Source: Acidimicrobiia bacterium (GTDB lineage: Bacteria; Actinomycetota; Acidimicrobiia; Acidimicrobiales; Ilumatobacteraceae). Taken from it: DNA of 11,463 nucleotides. Below are positions 1-6,737 of the stretch, piece after piece (within the stretch, counting starts at the first letter, position 1; each line of letters opens with the position of its first letter). The DNA lies in the NCBI GenBank assembly GCA_030425785.1, contig JAUHYJ010000057.1, positions 1 through 11,463 on the forward strand, written 5' to 3'. Under the pieces are notes generated by a model. That model was not told the origin of the DNA. It saw only the letters and a list, made by a program, of their open reading frames with translations, and searched no databases. A program made the position numbers and the translations under genes.

Positions 1-240
1 GAGCCACTCCTGCACGAAGTGGTCGGTCTCGCGCTCGACCCACACCGCCTCGGCCCGTTCGGCTTCGATCTCGTCGATCGCCGCTGCGGCCGCCTTGATG
101 TCGGCGGCGATGTGCAGGACCTCCTCGTAGCGCTCGCGCTCGAAAAGGCTCTCGGTGAAGCCCATCCCGGTGCGGGCGATCGCCGCGAGCGATTCGCTCC
201 ACCGGGCGAGCTCGCGTGCTGCTGGGAGCTGGTCGGCCAC
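1..240 (-). CDS. NUDIX hydrolase with NUDIX N-terminal domain (N-terminal part only)
   Basis: This is the first 80 codons of a gene that runs off the left edge of the window. Translation from the GTG at 240 begins VADQLPAARELARWSESLAA. It goes on with IARTGMGFTESLFERERYEE and a helical stretch rich in Ala, Glu and Ile. The pattern 'ArW...L.aIArTG..yt...feRERYEEvl.IAadi' matches the small helical domain that precedes the catalytic domain in one group of NUDIX hydrolases (ADP-ribose or nucleotide pyrophosphatase-like). The catalytic NUDIX box would lie outside the window, so substrate cannot be judged. It lies 28 nt downstream of the glnD stop on the same strand. A TAGCTT hexamer sits 7 nt before the GTG, and no Shine-Dalgarno is evident, which favours a leaderless mRNA starting here. 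Family recognition is by eye from the N-domain alone. Confidence 0.72.
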   Translation of the reverse strand, partial: MADQLPAARELARWSESLAAIARTGMGFTESLFERERYEEVLHIAADIKAAAAAIDEIEAERAEAVWVERETDHFVQEWL

Positions 241-247
241 GGGCGCG

Positions 248-253
248 AAGCTA
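248..253 (-). promoter_or_regulatory. Candidate -10 hexamer (TAGCTT) for a leaderless NUDIX transcript
   Basis: On the minus strand TAGCTT is followed by 7 nt and then the GTG start at 240. That is the distance expected if transcription begins at the first base of the start codon. It matches the TANNNT form of actinobacterial housekeeping -10 elements. No convincing -35 was identified. It lies between the glnD stop and the NUDIX start, so the NUDIX gene may be transcribed independently of glnD. Confidence 0.5.
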
Positions 254-268
254 CACCGAGCCCGCGAA

Positions 269-2608
269 TCAGCCGATGGCGTGCAGGACGGCCCGCTCGA
301 TCTCGGCCCGGTGCGCCGGGTCGGTGATCAGCGCCCCCGACCAATCGCGCACGTAGAACGTGTCGACGACCTCGACCCCGATCGTCTGGACCGTCGCGTG
401 CCGGATGTCGAGGCCGACCTCGGCGAGCGCCTTGGTGATGCGGTAGAGGATGCCGATCTTGGTCGGGCAGTGGACCTCGACGACCGAGGCGTCGTCGGAC
501 GCGTCGTCGTGGAAGTGCACGCTCGGCGGGGCCGGGTCGGCGGCTTGCATGGAACGCCGGCGACGATAGGTCCGAGCTCGTTCGGCCAGTCGCGACTCGA
601 GGGCGAGCTTGCCCTCGAGCGAGCGTTCGAGGTCGGGCACGATGCGCGTCCAGTCGATGCCGTCCTTCGGGACGTGGACGCGGAACTCGGACGCACCCAT
701 GCTGATGCGACCGAGCTGGGGCTCGTCGGAGTGCGCACGGGCGGTGAGCACGTCGAGCCCGTGGAGCGACACCACACCGGCGATCCGGCTGAAGGCGCCG
801 GGCACGTCGCGGTAGACGACCGTCAGTCGATCGTCGGCGACGCGCACGTGCGGCTCACCGCGAGCCATGAGCTCGACCGTCTCGGCGTCGGGGAAGAGCG
901 TCCAGGTCGCCTCGGCCATGTCGCCGCCGCCGACGACGTGCCGGACGCGCTTGACCAGATCGTCGACGAGCTCTTCCTTCCAGTTCCCCCACGCCGACGG
1001 GCCGGTCGCCTTCGAGTCGGCGATCGTGAGCGCGTGCAGCAACTCGAGGACCTCCTGGTCGCCGACCTGCGTCGCAACGAACTTGATCGTCGCCGGGTCG
1101 GACAGGTCGCGTCGGACGGCGACGTCCGGCAACAGGAGGTGGTGCTGGATCATCTTGACGATGACGTCGGTGTCGTGCTCGTTGAGCCCGAGACGGGGGC
1201 CGAGCTCGGCGAGCATGCCCATGCCGACCTCGGTGTGATCACCCGGGTAGCCCTTGCCGATGTCGTGGAAGAGGGCGCCGAGCACGAGCAGGTCGGGCCG
1301 GCCGACCATGTGGGCGAGCTCGGCCGCGTTCGCCGCCGTCTCCCACAGGTGCCGGTCGACGGTGAAGCGGTGGTAGGCGTTGCGCTGCGGCCGCGATCGG
1401 ACGGGTTCCCACTCGGGGAGGATCCGGCTGACGAGGCCCCGCTGGTCGAGCGCCTCGATCACCGGGATCGCTCGATGTCCCTCGAGCAACAGGGCGACGA
1501 GCTTGTCGATCGCGCCGGCCGGCCAGCGAGCGGGCCACTCGGGCACCATGTCGGCGAGCCGTTCGAGGCTGGCGCGTCCGATGCGGGCATCGTGACGTGC
1601 AGCGGCGGTGGCGATGCGCAACACGTACGTCGGGTCGACCGCGGGGTCGGCATCGATCGCGAGCTCCATCTCGCCGTCGAGGAACATGACGCCCGGTGCG
1701 ACCTCGTCGGGCCGGCCGCCGGTCGGCTTGTCGACGCGCCCCCACGCCTCGTCGGCGATCCACGCGACCGTTCGGGCGGCGGCCGCGATGTCGGCCATCA
1801 GGACGTCGGCGTCGGGGTAGTCGGCCCGGCGGGCGGTCTCGTCCTGGTCCTCGAGCCGCAGTGTGTCACCGGGTCGGCCGGTGGCGAGGTGGAGTGCGAC
1901 GCGCGCGCGGAGCAGGACGTCATAGCAGGTGTTGAGCTCGGTGTTGTCCTCCTCCGCGAGCGCGAGGCCGCCGCACTCGGCCCACCAGAGCGACTGGGCG
2001 TCGCGGATGCCGCCGTGCCCGTCCTTGAGGTCGGGCTCGAGGATGTACGCCACGTCGCCGGCGGATTCCTGGCGGGCTCGCACGCGTTGGCGGATCTCGC
2101 GCAGCCAACGCTTCTTGCGCTTCGAGAAGTTCGCGAGGCCGGCCTCGACGACCTTGGCGCCGAGCTTGAGGTCGCCGGCCACAGGACGAGCCGTCAGTAG
2201 GGCGGTCGCGGTGTCGAGGTCGGTCTTCGCGAGCGCGAGGTGGTCGTCGAGGTGACGAACGGCGTGGCCGAGCTTGAGTCCCGCGTCCCAGATCGGGTAC
2301 CAGATCGAGGACGCGACCTGCTCGAGGCCCTGCTTGCTCTTGTGGATGAGGACCAGGTCGATGTCGCTCTGCGGCGACAGCTCGCCACGGCCGTAGCCGC
2401 CGACGGCGAGCAGGGCGAACTGGGGGGCGCGGGGGTTCTCGTCGCGGGCGCGGTCGGCGAGGGCGGCCACCCACGCGTCGGTCGCCTCGGACAGTCGGTG
2501 GCAGTAGTCACGCCCGCGTCGATCGGTGTCGTCGAGGGCGGCGACGCGAGCTGCCCATGCTCGGTCGACGGCGCGGGTCGCGGTGGAGGTGCTGGCGGAC
2601 GAGGTCAC
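269..2608 (-). CDS. glnD: GlnD: PII-protein nucleotidyltransferase / nucleotidyl-removing enzyme
   Basis: The 779-residue product is a bifunctional nitrogen sensor that attaches a nucleotide to the PII signalling protein and removes it according to glutamine level; in actinobacteria the modification is usually adenylylation, not uridylylation. All domains are present in order. The nucleotidyltransferase domain has GGYGRGELSPQSDIDL at 70-85, with D82 and D84 as the metal-binding pair. The GlnD-type motif EPDLKDGHGGIRD is at 191-203 and YHRFTVDRHLW at 412-422. An HD hydrolase domain has H448-D449 in LFHDIGKGYPGDHTEVG, further His at 489-490 and D531. Two C-terminal ACT domains lie at about 597-660 and 708-779. 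I chose the GTG at 2608 because GGTGGGAG precedes it and homology begins just after; the frame stays open upstream, but that part is out-of-frame shadow of the preceding gene. No PII or ammonium transporter gene is visible in the window, unlike the common amtB-glnK-glnD cluster. Confidence 0.95.
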   Translation of the reverse strand: MTSSASTSTATRAVDRAWAARVAALDDTDRRGRDYCHRLSEATDAWVAALADRARDENPRAPQFALLAVGGYGRGELSPQSDIDLVLIHKSKQGLEQVASSIWYPIWDAGLKLGHAVRHLDDHLALAKTDLDTATALLTARPVAGDLKLGAKVVEAGLANFSKRKKRWLREIRQRVRARQESAGDVAYILEPDLKDGHGGIRDAQSLWWAECGGLALAEEDNTELNTCYDVLLRARVALHLATGRPGDTLRLEDQDETARRADYPDADVLMADIAAAARTVAWIADEAWGRVDKPTGGRPDEVAPGVMFLDGEMELAIDADPAVDPTYVLRIATAAARHDARIGRASLERLADMVPEWPARWPAGAIDKLVALLLEGHRAIPVIEALDQRGLVSRILPEWEPVRSRPQRNAYHRFTVDRHLWETAANAAELAHMVGRPDLLVLGALFHDIGKGYPGDHTEVGMGMLAELGPRLGLNEHDTDVIVKMIQHHLLLPDVAVRRDLSDPATIKFVATQVGDQEVLELLHALTIADSKATGPSAWGNWKEELVDDLVKRVRHVVGGGDMAEATWTLFPDAETVELMARGEPHVRVADDRLTVVYRDVPGAFSRIAGVVSLHGLDVLTARAHSDEPQLGRISMGASEFRVHVPKDGIDWTRIVPDLERSLEGKLALESRLAERARTYRRRRSMQAADPAPPSVHFHDDASDDASVVEVHCPTKIGILYRITKALAEVGLDIRHATVQTIGVEVVDTFYVRDWSGALITDPAHRAEIERAVLHAIG

Positions 2609-2623
2609 GGTGCTCCCACCGTA
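2609..2623 (-). promoter_or_regulatory. glnD start region: TACGGT hexamer overlapping a GGTGGGAG ribosome binding site
   Basis: Read on the minus strand, TACGGT begins 15 nt before the GTG and is followed by GGGAGCACC. GGTGGGAG is a plausible Shine-Dalgarno with about 5 nt to the GTG. If TACGGT is instead a -10 element, the leader would be only 2-3 nt and the Shine-Dalgarno would not be transcribed. The sequence supports either reading. It fixes the start at 2608 in both cases. Confidence 0.4.
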
Positions 2624-2640
2624 GATCGACGGGGTCGGTC

Positions 2641-2669
2641 GGCCCGGGTCACGCTCGCGTCGCCGGGCC
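2641..2669 (-). repeat. GC-only inverted repeat between the hypothetical gene and glnD
   Basis: GGCCCGG at 2641-2647 pairs perfectly with CCGGGCC at 2663-2669 across a 15-nt loop. The right arm is part of the 10-base palindrome CCGGGCCCGG (2663-2672). It lies 3 nt beyond the stop of the upstream gene and about 32 nt before the glnD start. No T-tract follows on the minus strand, so it is not a classical intrinsic terminator. It could attenuate read-through or stabilise the upstream mRNA end. Short GC inverted repeats also occur by chance in such DNA. Confidence 0.35.
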
Positions 2670-2672
2670 CGG

Positions 2673-3137
2673 TCATCGCAATCCCTCGGCGCGCCGTCGG
2701 TCGAGCACGGTCTTCGCCTTCCAGGCGCCCCAGGTGAGCCCGGGAACGTGGAGGTCGTCGTCGACGTCGCTCCAGGTCGCGGGGCCCAGACCGAAGACGT
2801 CCTCGGGAAAGCGCTCGGCGCCGAACCGGTCGACGCCGGCCGGACGGACGCCACGCTCGACCAGGTACTCGGTCGGTGCGACGACCGCACCACGGAAGAT
2901 CGAGAGCGGATTGGTGCGCTGTTCGTCGACATCGAGCGCCAGGAGGGTGGCGAGGTCGTCGAGCAGGCCGGCTGCCGTGTCGTCCACGAGCCGGTCGAGG
3001 TCGTCCCATCCATCGGGGTCCGCGCCGGCCCGGCGGGCCGTCGTCGTCACGATGCGTCGGAGCCACGGGCGCACCACCCGCTCGGCGACGGCCAGCAGGT
3101 CGGCGGCCACGTCCGGCGGCTGCACCTCGCTCGTCAC
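2673..3137 (-). CDS. Conserved hypothetical protein, 154 aa, upstream of glnD
   Basis: This is a compact soluble-looking protein of 154 residues, starting VTSEVQPPDVAADLLAVAE and ending KTVLDRRRAEGLR. The N-terminal half is predicted helical with many Asp, Leu and Ala (VAERVVRPWLRRIVTTTARR, then WDDLDRLVDDTAAGLLDDL). The C-terminal half carries a distinctive pattern: NPLSIFRGAVVAPTEYLVE, then VDRFGAERFPEDVFGLGPATW and GLTWGAWKAK. That pattern (R..PL..FR.AV..PT..L...GV.P..RD.F....FP.D.fgL.P) feels familiar from uncharacterised actinobacterial proteins, but I cannot name a family. No signal peptide, membrane segment or catalytic motif is visible. It is 64 nt upstream of glnD on the same strand and could be co-transcribed with it. 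Only 24 bp separate its GTG from the start of the divergent lipoprotein gene. Confidence 0.75.
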   Translation of the reverse strand: MTSEVQPPDVAADLLAVAERVVRPWLRRIVTTTARRAGADPDGWDDLDRLVDDTAAGLLDDLATLLALDVDEQRTNPLSIFRGAVVAPTEYLVERGVRPAGVDRFGAERFPEDVFGLGPATWSDVDDDLHVPGLTWGAWKAKTVLDRRRAEGLR

Positions 3138-3144
3138 CCCATCT

Positions 3145-3154
3145 CTTCTATCGT
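3145..3154. promoter_or_regulatory. Face-to-face -10 elements sharing a central TA (hypothetical / binding-protein divergent pair)
   Basis: The ten bases cttctatcgt contain two opposed -10-like hexamers. On the plus strand TATCGT (3149-3154) is followed by 7 nt and the GTG at 3162. On the minus strand TAGAAG (3150-3145) is followed by 7 nt and the GTG at 3137; its last base deviates from TANNNT. The two share the TA at 3149-3150. With start codons 25 bp apart, each promoter must reach into the other's early coding or leader sequence. Both transcripts would be leaderless. Confidence 0.5.
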
Positions 3155-3161
3155 GAGCGGC

Positions 3162-4394
3162 GTGCGTTCCCCTCGTCGACCACTCGTCGCTGCCGCGGTG
3201 GCGCTCGCGCTGATGGCGGGGGCGTGCACCGGCGACGGGCCGGACACGACCCCGTCGACGACGGAGGTGCCGACCACCACGACCGTGCCCGAGCGGGTGA
3301 ACGACGGCGTGCTGTCGATCGGTGTGTTCCTGCCGCGCACCGGGCCGGGCGCACCCTTCGGCGAGCCGATGATCGCAGCGATCGAGGACGACCTCGAGCA
3401 CATCAACGAGCTCGGAGGTGCACTCGGCCAGGACGTCGAACACGTCATCGTCGACGAAGGGTCGGGCACCATCGAGCAACTCCTCGACGAAGGTGTCGAC
3501 GCGATCGTCGGCCCAGCGTCGTCAGCGGTCGCGCTGACCTCGCTCGCCCCGGCCGTCGATGCCAACACCGGGGTGGTGGTGTGCTCGCCGATGGCGACCA
3601 CGCTGCTGCTCGACGACTACCCCGACAACGACCTGCTGTTCCGGACCGCTCCGAGCGACTCGCTCCAGATGGCCGCGATCGCGCGCCAGGCCGAACGCAC
3701 CGGCGCCCAGACCGTCGCGATCGGCTTCCTCGACGACCCGTACGGTCGTGGGCTCGCGGAGGCCTTCGAGGCGGCGATGTCGAGCCGTCGGGTGCCCGAG
3801 GTCGTCGCGTCCGTCGGCTTCAGCTTCGACCAGGAGGACCTGACCGACGTCGCGGCCGAACTGCTGGCCGACGACCCCGGTGTCGTCGTCGTCCTCGGAG
3901 ACGCCGACGACGGGAGCCGCCTGCTGTCGGCGATCGACCAGGCGGTCGTCGAACCGCCGCCCGTCATCGTCAACGACTCGATCCGCCAGGCGCGCCAGAT
4001 CATCCAGAGCCTGACGCCGGCGATGCGCACCCAGTTGAGCGGAGTGGCGCCGAAGTCGAGCGCCGTCGACGGCGAGCCCGCTGGATTCTTCGCCGCCCAC
4101 GCCGTCGACTGCGTGAACCTGATCGTGCTCGCCGCGCTCAGCGGACAGTCCGACGATCCGACCCGGATCCGTGCGTTCATGCCGGCGGTGAGCACGGGCG
4201 GTCGGCTGTGCAACACCTACGAGGCCTGCTCGATGCTGATCGAGCAGGGACTGGGCGTCGACTACAACGGGCTGTCCGGCCCCGTCGAACTGTCGACGGC
4301 GAATGGCGATCTAACGCGGGGGATCTTCGAGTCGTTCGGCTTCGACGCCGACGGCAACGAGGTGCCGCGCGAACCGTTCGAGGTCTCGCTCTGA
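3162..4394 (+). CDS. Lipoprotein of the branched-chain amino acid / amide periplasmic-binding family (ABC substrate-binding)
   Basis: The 410-residue exported lipoprotein has a type I periplasmic-binding fold like Leu/Ile/Val- or amide-binding proteins, and would present a small organic ligand to an ABC importer. Its signal peptide is VRSPRRPLVAAAVALALMAGAC, written here as RSPRR, a hydrophobic core, then AGA-C22, the lipidated cysteine. A Thr/Ser/Pro linker (about 28-46) follows. The mature domain starts at DGVLSIGVFLPRTGPGA and has ligand-site hallmarks GPASSA at 117-122, RTAPSDS at 161-167, DDPYGRG at 191-197 and YNGLSGPVEL at 368-377. Length is typical. I prefer the GTG at 3162 over the in-frame GTG at 3153 because TATCGT lies exactly 7 nt before it and 3153 lies inside that hexamer. 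No permease or ATPase gene adjoins it, so it is either an orphan receptor served by a distant transporter or a non-transport sensor. The ligand is unknown. Confidence 0.88.
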   Translation: MRSPRRPLVAAAVALALMAGACTGDGPDTTPSTTEVPTTTTVPERVNDGVLSIGVFLPRTGPGAPFGEPMIAAIEDDLEHINELGGALGQDVEHVIVDEGSGTIEQLLDEGVDAIVGPASSAVALTSLAPAVDANTGVVVCSPMATTLLLDDYPDNDLLFRTAPSDSLQMAAIARQAERTGAQTVAIGFLDDPYGRGLAEAFEAAMSSRRVPEVVASVGFSFDQEDLTDVAAELLADDPGVVVVLGDADDGSRLLSAIDQAVVEPPPVIVNDSIRQARQIIQSLTPAMRTQLSGVAPKSSAVDGEPAGFFAAHAVDCVNLIVLAALSGQSDDPTRIRAFMPAVSTGGRLCNTYEACSMLIEQGLGVDYNGLSGPVELSTANGDLTRGIFESFGFDADGNEVPREPFEVSL

Positions 4395-4401
4395 CCGCCG
4401 G

Positions 4402-4415
4402 CTGACGACCGTCAG
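4402..4415. terminator. Short dyad at the convergent gene junction
   Basis: CTGACG and CGTCAG form a perfect 6-bp inverted repeat with a 2-nt centre, sitting in the 17 nt between the lipoprotein stop and the hemQ stop; its right arm includes the hemQ TGA. Its place at a tail-to-tail junction suggests a bidirectional transcription stop. The 2-base loop is too short for the full stem and there is no T-tract, so terminator function is weakly supported. Confidence 0.25.
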
Positions 4416-5065
4416 ACGACGTCTTCGACGTTGGCGAGGTAGCCGACGTAGAACGCGCCGAAGTCGCCGTACAGGGCCGAGCCCTTGTCGTAGCGGAGCG
4501 TGTAGACGACGTCCTTGATGACCTCGAGGTTGACGCCGAACAGGGTGACGCCCCACTCGAAGTCGTCGAGGCCGGTCGAGCCGGTGACGAGCTGGGTGAT
4601 CTTGCCGGCGAACTTGCGGCCGCTGGCACCGTGCTCGTACATCATCTCCTTGCGCTCCTCGAACGGGGTCATGTACCAGTTCGCGTGCGCGTCACGCCGC
4701 TTGCTCATCGGGTAGAAGCAGAACGCCGGCTTGCCCTCGGGCGGCAGCTGCGGATACAGGCGGTCCTGCAGCATGTGCTCGGGGAGGCCGGGGGCGTACT
4801 CGCTGACCTCGGTGATCGACAGGTAGCTGTCGCTCACGTTCAGCCCGGCGTTCTGCAGCCCGGTCTGGAGGCGACGCAGTGCCGGCACGTCCTGCCCGAG
4901 CGCCATGACGCCGAGGTCGCCCTTGTGCCCCAGGATCGCGGCCGTCACCACCTGGCAGTCAGCTGCCTTCGCCTCCTCGATCGCGGCGTAGATCGCATCG
5001 CGGTCGACCGACTTCTTCGGGTGGCAGAACAGGTGGAGGACGCAGACGCCCGTTTCCATGCGCAT
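4412..5065 (-). CDS. hemQ: Coproheme decarboxylase (HemQ/ChdC, chlorite dismutase family)
   Basis: The 217-residue product belongs to the chlorite dismutase fold family and should catalyse the last step of coproporphyrin-dependent haem synthesis, using peroxide to decarboxylate two propionates of coproheme III. It contains the diagnostic YPMSKRR at 118-124, NWYMTPFEER at 129-138, EHGASGRKF at 144-152, TGSTGLDDFEWGVTLF and FGAFYVGY. Y118 and H145 are 27 residues apart, the same spacing as the catalytic Tyr147 and proximal His174 of the Listeria enzyme; R150 and Q158 fit its Arg179 and Gln187. It is not a true chlorite-detoxifying enzyme by these motifs. The ATG at 5065 follows TAGCCT with 6 nt between; a second ATG two codons in is possible. 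It is 22 nt downstream of fdhD, while the other haem genes usually linked to it are not here. Confidence 0.93.
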   Translation of the reverse strand: MRMETGVCVLHLFCHPKKSVDRDAIYAAIEEAKAADCQVVTAAILGHKGDLGVMALGQDVPALRRLQTGLQNAGLNVSDSYLSITEVSEYAPGLPEHMLQDRLYPQLPPEGKPAFCFYPMSKRRDAHANWYMTPFEERKEMMYEHGASGRKFAGKITQLVTGSTGLDDFEWGVTLFGVNLEVIKDVVYTLRYDKGSALYGDFGAFYVGYLANVEDVV

Positions 5066-5071
5066 GGGATC

Positions 5072-5077
5072 AGGCTA
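5072..5077 (-). promoter_or_regulatory. Candidate -10 hexamer (TAGCCT) for leaderless hemQ
   Basis: TAGCCT on the minus strand is followed by GATCCC and then the hemQ ATG. It falls in the 22 nt between the fdhD stop and hemQ. The same 8 bases, GTAGCCTG, precede fdhD at nearly the same distance. No Shine-Dalgarno is positioned for this ATG. Confidence 0.5.
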
Positions 5078-5087
5078 CAACTCGATC

Positions 5088-5897
5088 TCAGAGGCGTTCG
5101 GGGGCGTAGACGTTGAGGCGGCCGTCGCCGACGAAGCCGGCGAGGAACAGGTTGGCTCGGCGTGCCGCGCCGACGGCGAGCGATGTGGGCGCGCTCACGG
5201 CGACGACGGCGGAGAAGCCCGCGGCCCAGCCCTTCTGCACCATCTCGACGCTCGCCCGGCCGCTGACGAACAGGGCCAGGTCGCGTGCCGGCAGCTCGCC
5301 CGCGAGCAGCATCGCGCCGACGACCTTGTCGACCGCGTTGTGGCGTCCGACGTCCTCCCGGACGACACGGACGGCGCCGTCACGACCGATCGCCGCCGCG
5401 CCGTGGACGGCGCCGGTCGCCGTGAAGAGCTCCTGGTGCGGGCCCACCAGTTCGGGCATGCGGGCCAGCAGGTCGAGATCGAACGGTTCGCTCGGCGCGA
5501 GCGGCTCGAGCCGGCCGGCGAGCTCGTCGAGCTGATCGCTGCCGCACCAGCCGCAGCTCGACGACGTGAGGCCGAGTCGCGGCGTCGGCGCAGGTGCTCG
5601 ACCACCGGTCTCGACGGTGACGACGTTGAACTCGGTCGCGGCGGCGCTGCCGGTGCCGCAGTAGCGGATCCCCTCGACCGGCGCACCCGCGAGCAACCCC
5701 TCGGCGTGGCAGAAACCGACGGCGAGCTCGAAGTCGTGACCGGGCGTGCGCATCGTGGTGGTGACGGTCGTGCCGTCGAGCTGGATCGTCATCGGCTCCT
5801 CGACGATCAGCTCGTCGGGCTGTCGACGGGCGCCGCCACCACCCGCAGCGTCACCGACCTTGGTGACGATCAGGCGCTCGGTCCGGCGACGGCTCAC
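5088..5897 (-). CDS. fdhD: Formate dehydrogenase accessory sulfurtransferase FdhD
   Basis: The 269-residue product transfers sulfur from a cysteine desulfurase to the molybdenum/tungsten bis-pyranopterin cofactor, which formate dehydrogenases need for activity; it acts in the cytoplasm. Family motifs are all present: EEPMTIQLDG near the N-terminus, TMRTPGHDFELAVGF at 48-62, the redox/sulfur-relay pair C115 and C118 in SSSCGWCG, TGAVHGAA at 161-168, EDVGRHNAVDKVVG at 181-194, and SGRASVEMVQKGWAAG at 212-227. Nothing essential seems missing and the length is normal. No formate dehydrogenase subunit or molybdopterin gene is in the window, so the client enzyme must be elsewhere. Start is the GTG at 5897, preceded by TAGCCT and GGGCGGG. 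The stop lies 22 nt before hemQ. The upstream neighbour's stop is 36 nt away on the same strand. Confidence 0.95.
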   Translation of the reverse strand: MSRRRTERLIVTKVGDAAGGGGARRQPDELIVEEPMTIQLDGTTVTTTMRTPGHDFELAVGFCHAEGLLAGAPVEGIRYCGTGSAAATEFNVVTVETGGRAPAPTPRLGLTSSSCGWCGSDQLDELAGRLEPLAPSEPFDLDLLARMPELVGPHQELFTATGAVHGAAAIGRDGAVRVVREDVGRHNAVDKVVGAMLLAGELPARDLALFVSGRASVEMVQKGWAAGFSAVVAVSAPTSLAVGAARRANLFLAGFVGDGRLNVYAPERL

Positions 5898-5904
5898 CCC
5901 GCCC

Positions 5905-5910
5905 AGGCTA
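5905..5910 (-). promoter_or_regulatory. Candidate -10 hexamer (TAGCCT) for leaderless fdhD
   Basis: On the minus strand TAGCCT is followed by the 7 nt GGGCGGG and then the fdhD GTG. The G-rich 7 nt abuts the start codon, too close for a good ribosome binding site, so a leaderless start is the simpler reading. It sits in the 36 nt after the stop of the upstream hydrolase gene. Confidence 0.5.
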
Positions 5911-5933
5911 CGACCGTGTCGCCACAGATCAGA

Positions 5934-6737
5934 TCAGCCCCGGCAGAGGTCGACCACGAGGGCGCGGTGGTCGGAGACCTCCGGGCGAGCCGGTACCTCG
6001 AATCGATCCACCGCATCAGGATCGGACACCAGGAGGTAGTTGGCGTGCCGGACCGGCTTCGTATAGCGGGACGTTCGTGTGTCGGCCTCGCCGACGAGAT
6101 CGGTCAGCCCGATCTCACCGAGCAGGTCGAACGTCTCGCTGTCGGGCAGCAGGTTGAGGTCACCGCACACGACGACGAGATCATCGTCGTGTCGCACCTC
6201 GGTCACGAGATCGACGAGCCGTTCGGCCTGACGGCGGCGCGCCGGTGTGTCGTGCTTGCCCGCCGGGTCGCGCAGCCCGTGGAGGTGGACCGCGACGGTC
6301 ACGCGATCCGAGCGGCGGTCGAGGACTCGAACCACCTGAGCGGTGCGCGGCCGGTCGGCGATCGCCCATTCGTCGTGGTCGACGAAGCCGCCGGGGACGA
6401 ACACCGAGTGCTGCGCGATCACGGTGAGTGCAGCGTCGACGAACACCCCGAGGCCGAACTCCTGGTGGTGGACCGTTCCGTCGTCGGCGACCACGGGACC
6501 AGCGTCGGACGCCACGAACGAGGCCACGTGGCCCGGCAGGAGCCGTCGTACGTCATCGAACAGATTGGCGCGCTGGGGAAGCTCGCGCTCGGCGTCACTG
6601 AAGCGCGTCCACCCGCCGACCCCCGGTGTCCGGGTGACCTCCTGCAGGCACAGCACATCGGCCCCACACGTCGGGAGCCAGCGCTCGAGTTCGCCGAACA
6701 CGGCCCCACCCCATGCGTTCAACGAGATCAACCGCAC
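5934..6737 (-). CDS. Endonuclease/exonuclease/phosphatase family hydrolase
   Basis: The 267-residue product has the fold shared by exonuclease III, DNase I-like enzymes, inositol phosphatases and sphingomyelinases, which cut phosphoester bonds with a metal ion. Active-site signposts are in order: SLNAWGG with N7, LQEV with E33, HLHG at 151-154, CGDLNLLPDS with D193 and N195, and SDH at 255-257. It is at the short end for the family, with no signal peptide, so it is likely cytoplasmic. HLHGL in place of the usual HL.. metal-site strand, and sequence SRYTKPVRHANYLLVS near the C-terminus, resemble a sub-group of uncharacterised bacterial members. DNA, RNA, phosphoinositide or nucleotide substrates cannot be told apart by eye. 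The GTG at 6737 starts exactly at the conserved core strand; an interrupted palindrome spans it. The upstream ATP-grasp gene ends 77 nt away. Confidence 0.85.
   Translation of the reverse strand: MRLISLNAWGGAVFGELERWLPTCGADVLCLQEVTRTPGVGGWTRFSDAERELPQRANLFDDVRRLLPGHVASFVASDAGPVVADDGTVHHQEFGLGVFVDAALTVIAQHSVFVPGGFVDHDEWAIADRPRTAQVVRVLDRRSDRVTVAVHLHGLRDPAGKHDTPARRRQAERLVDLVTEVRHDDDLVVVCGDLNLLPDSETFDLLGEIGLTDLVGEADTRTSRYTKPVRHANYLLVSDPDAVDRFEVPARPEVSDHRALVVDLCRG

Noticed and set aside
155..2200. Long open frame on the plus strand opposite glnD (681 codons)
   Set aside because: It is the antisense of a fully recognisable glnD; its translation is dominated by Arg, Val, Asp and Gly with no domain pattern, as expected from a GC-rich shadow frame.
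2609..3013. Extension of the glnD frame upstream of the GTG at 2608
   Set aside because: The added residues (Ser/Thr/Arg/Pro-rich) overlap the hypothetical gene in another frame and have no GlnD similarity; the ribosome binding site and hexamer sit at 2608.
3153..3161. Alternative GTG start of the binding lipoprotein at 3153
   Set aside because: It lies within the TATCGT hexamer, with no ribosome binding site; the GTG at 3162 has the hexamer at 7 nt and gives a normal signal peptide.
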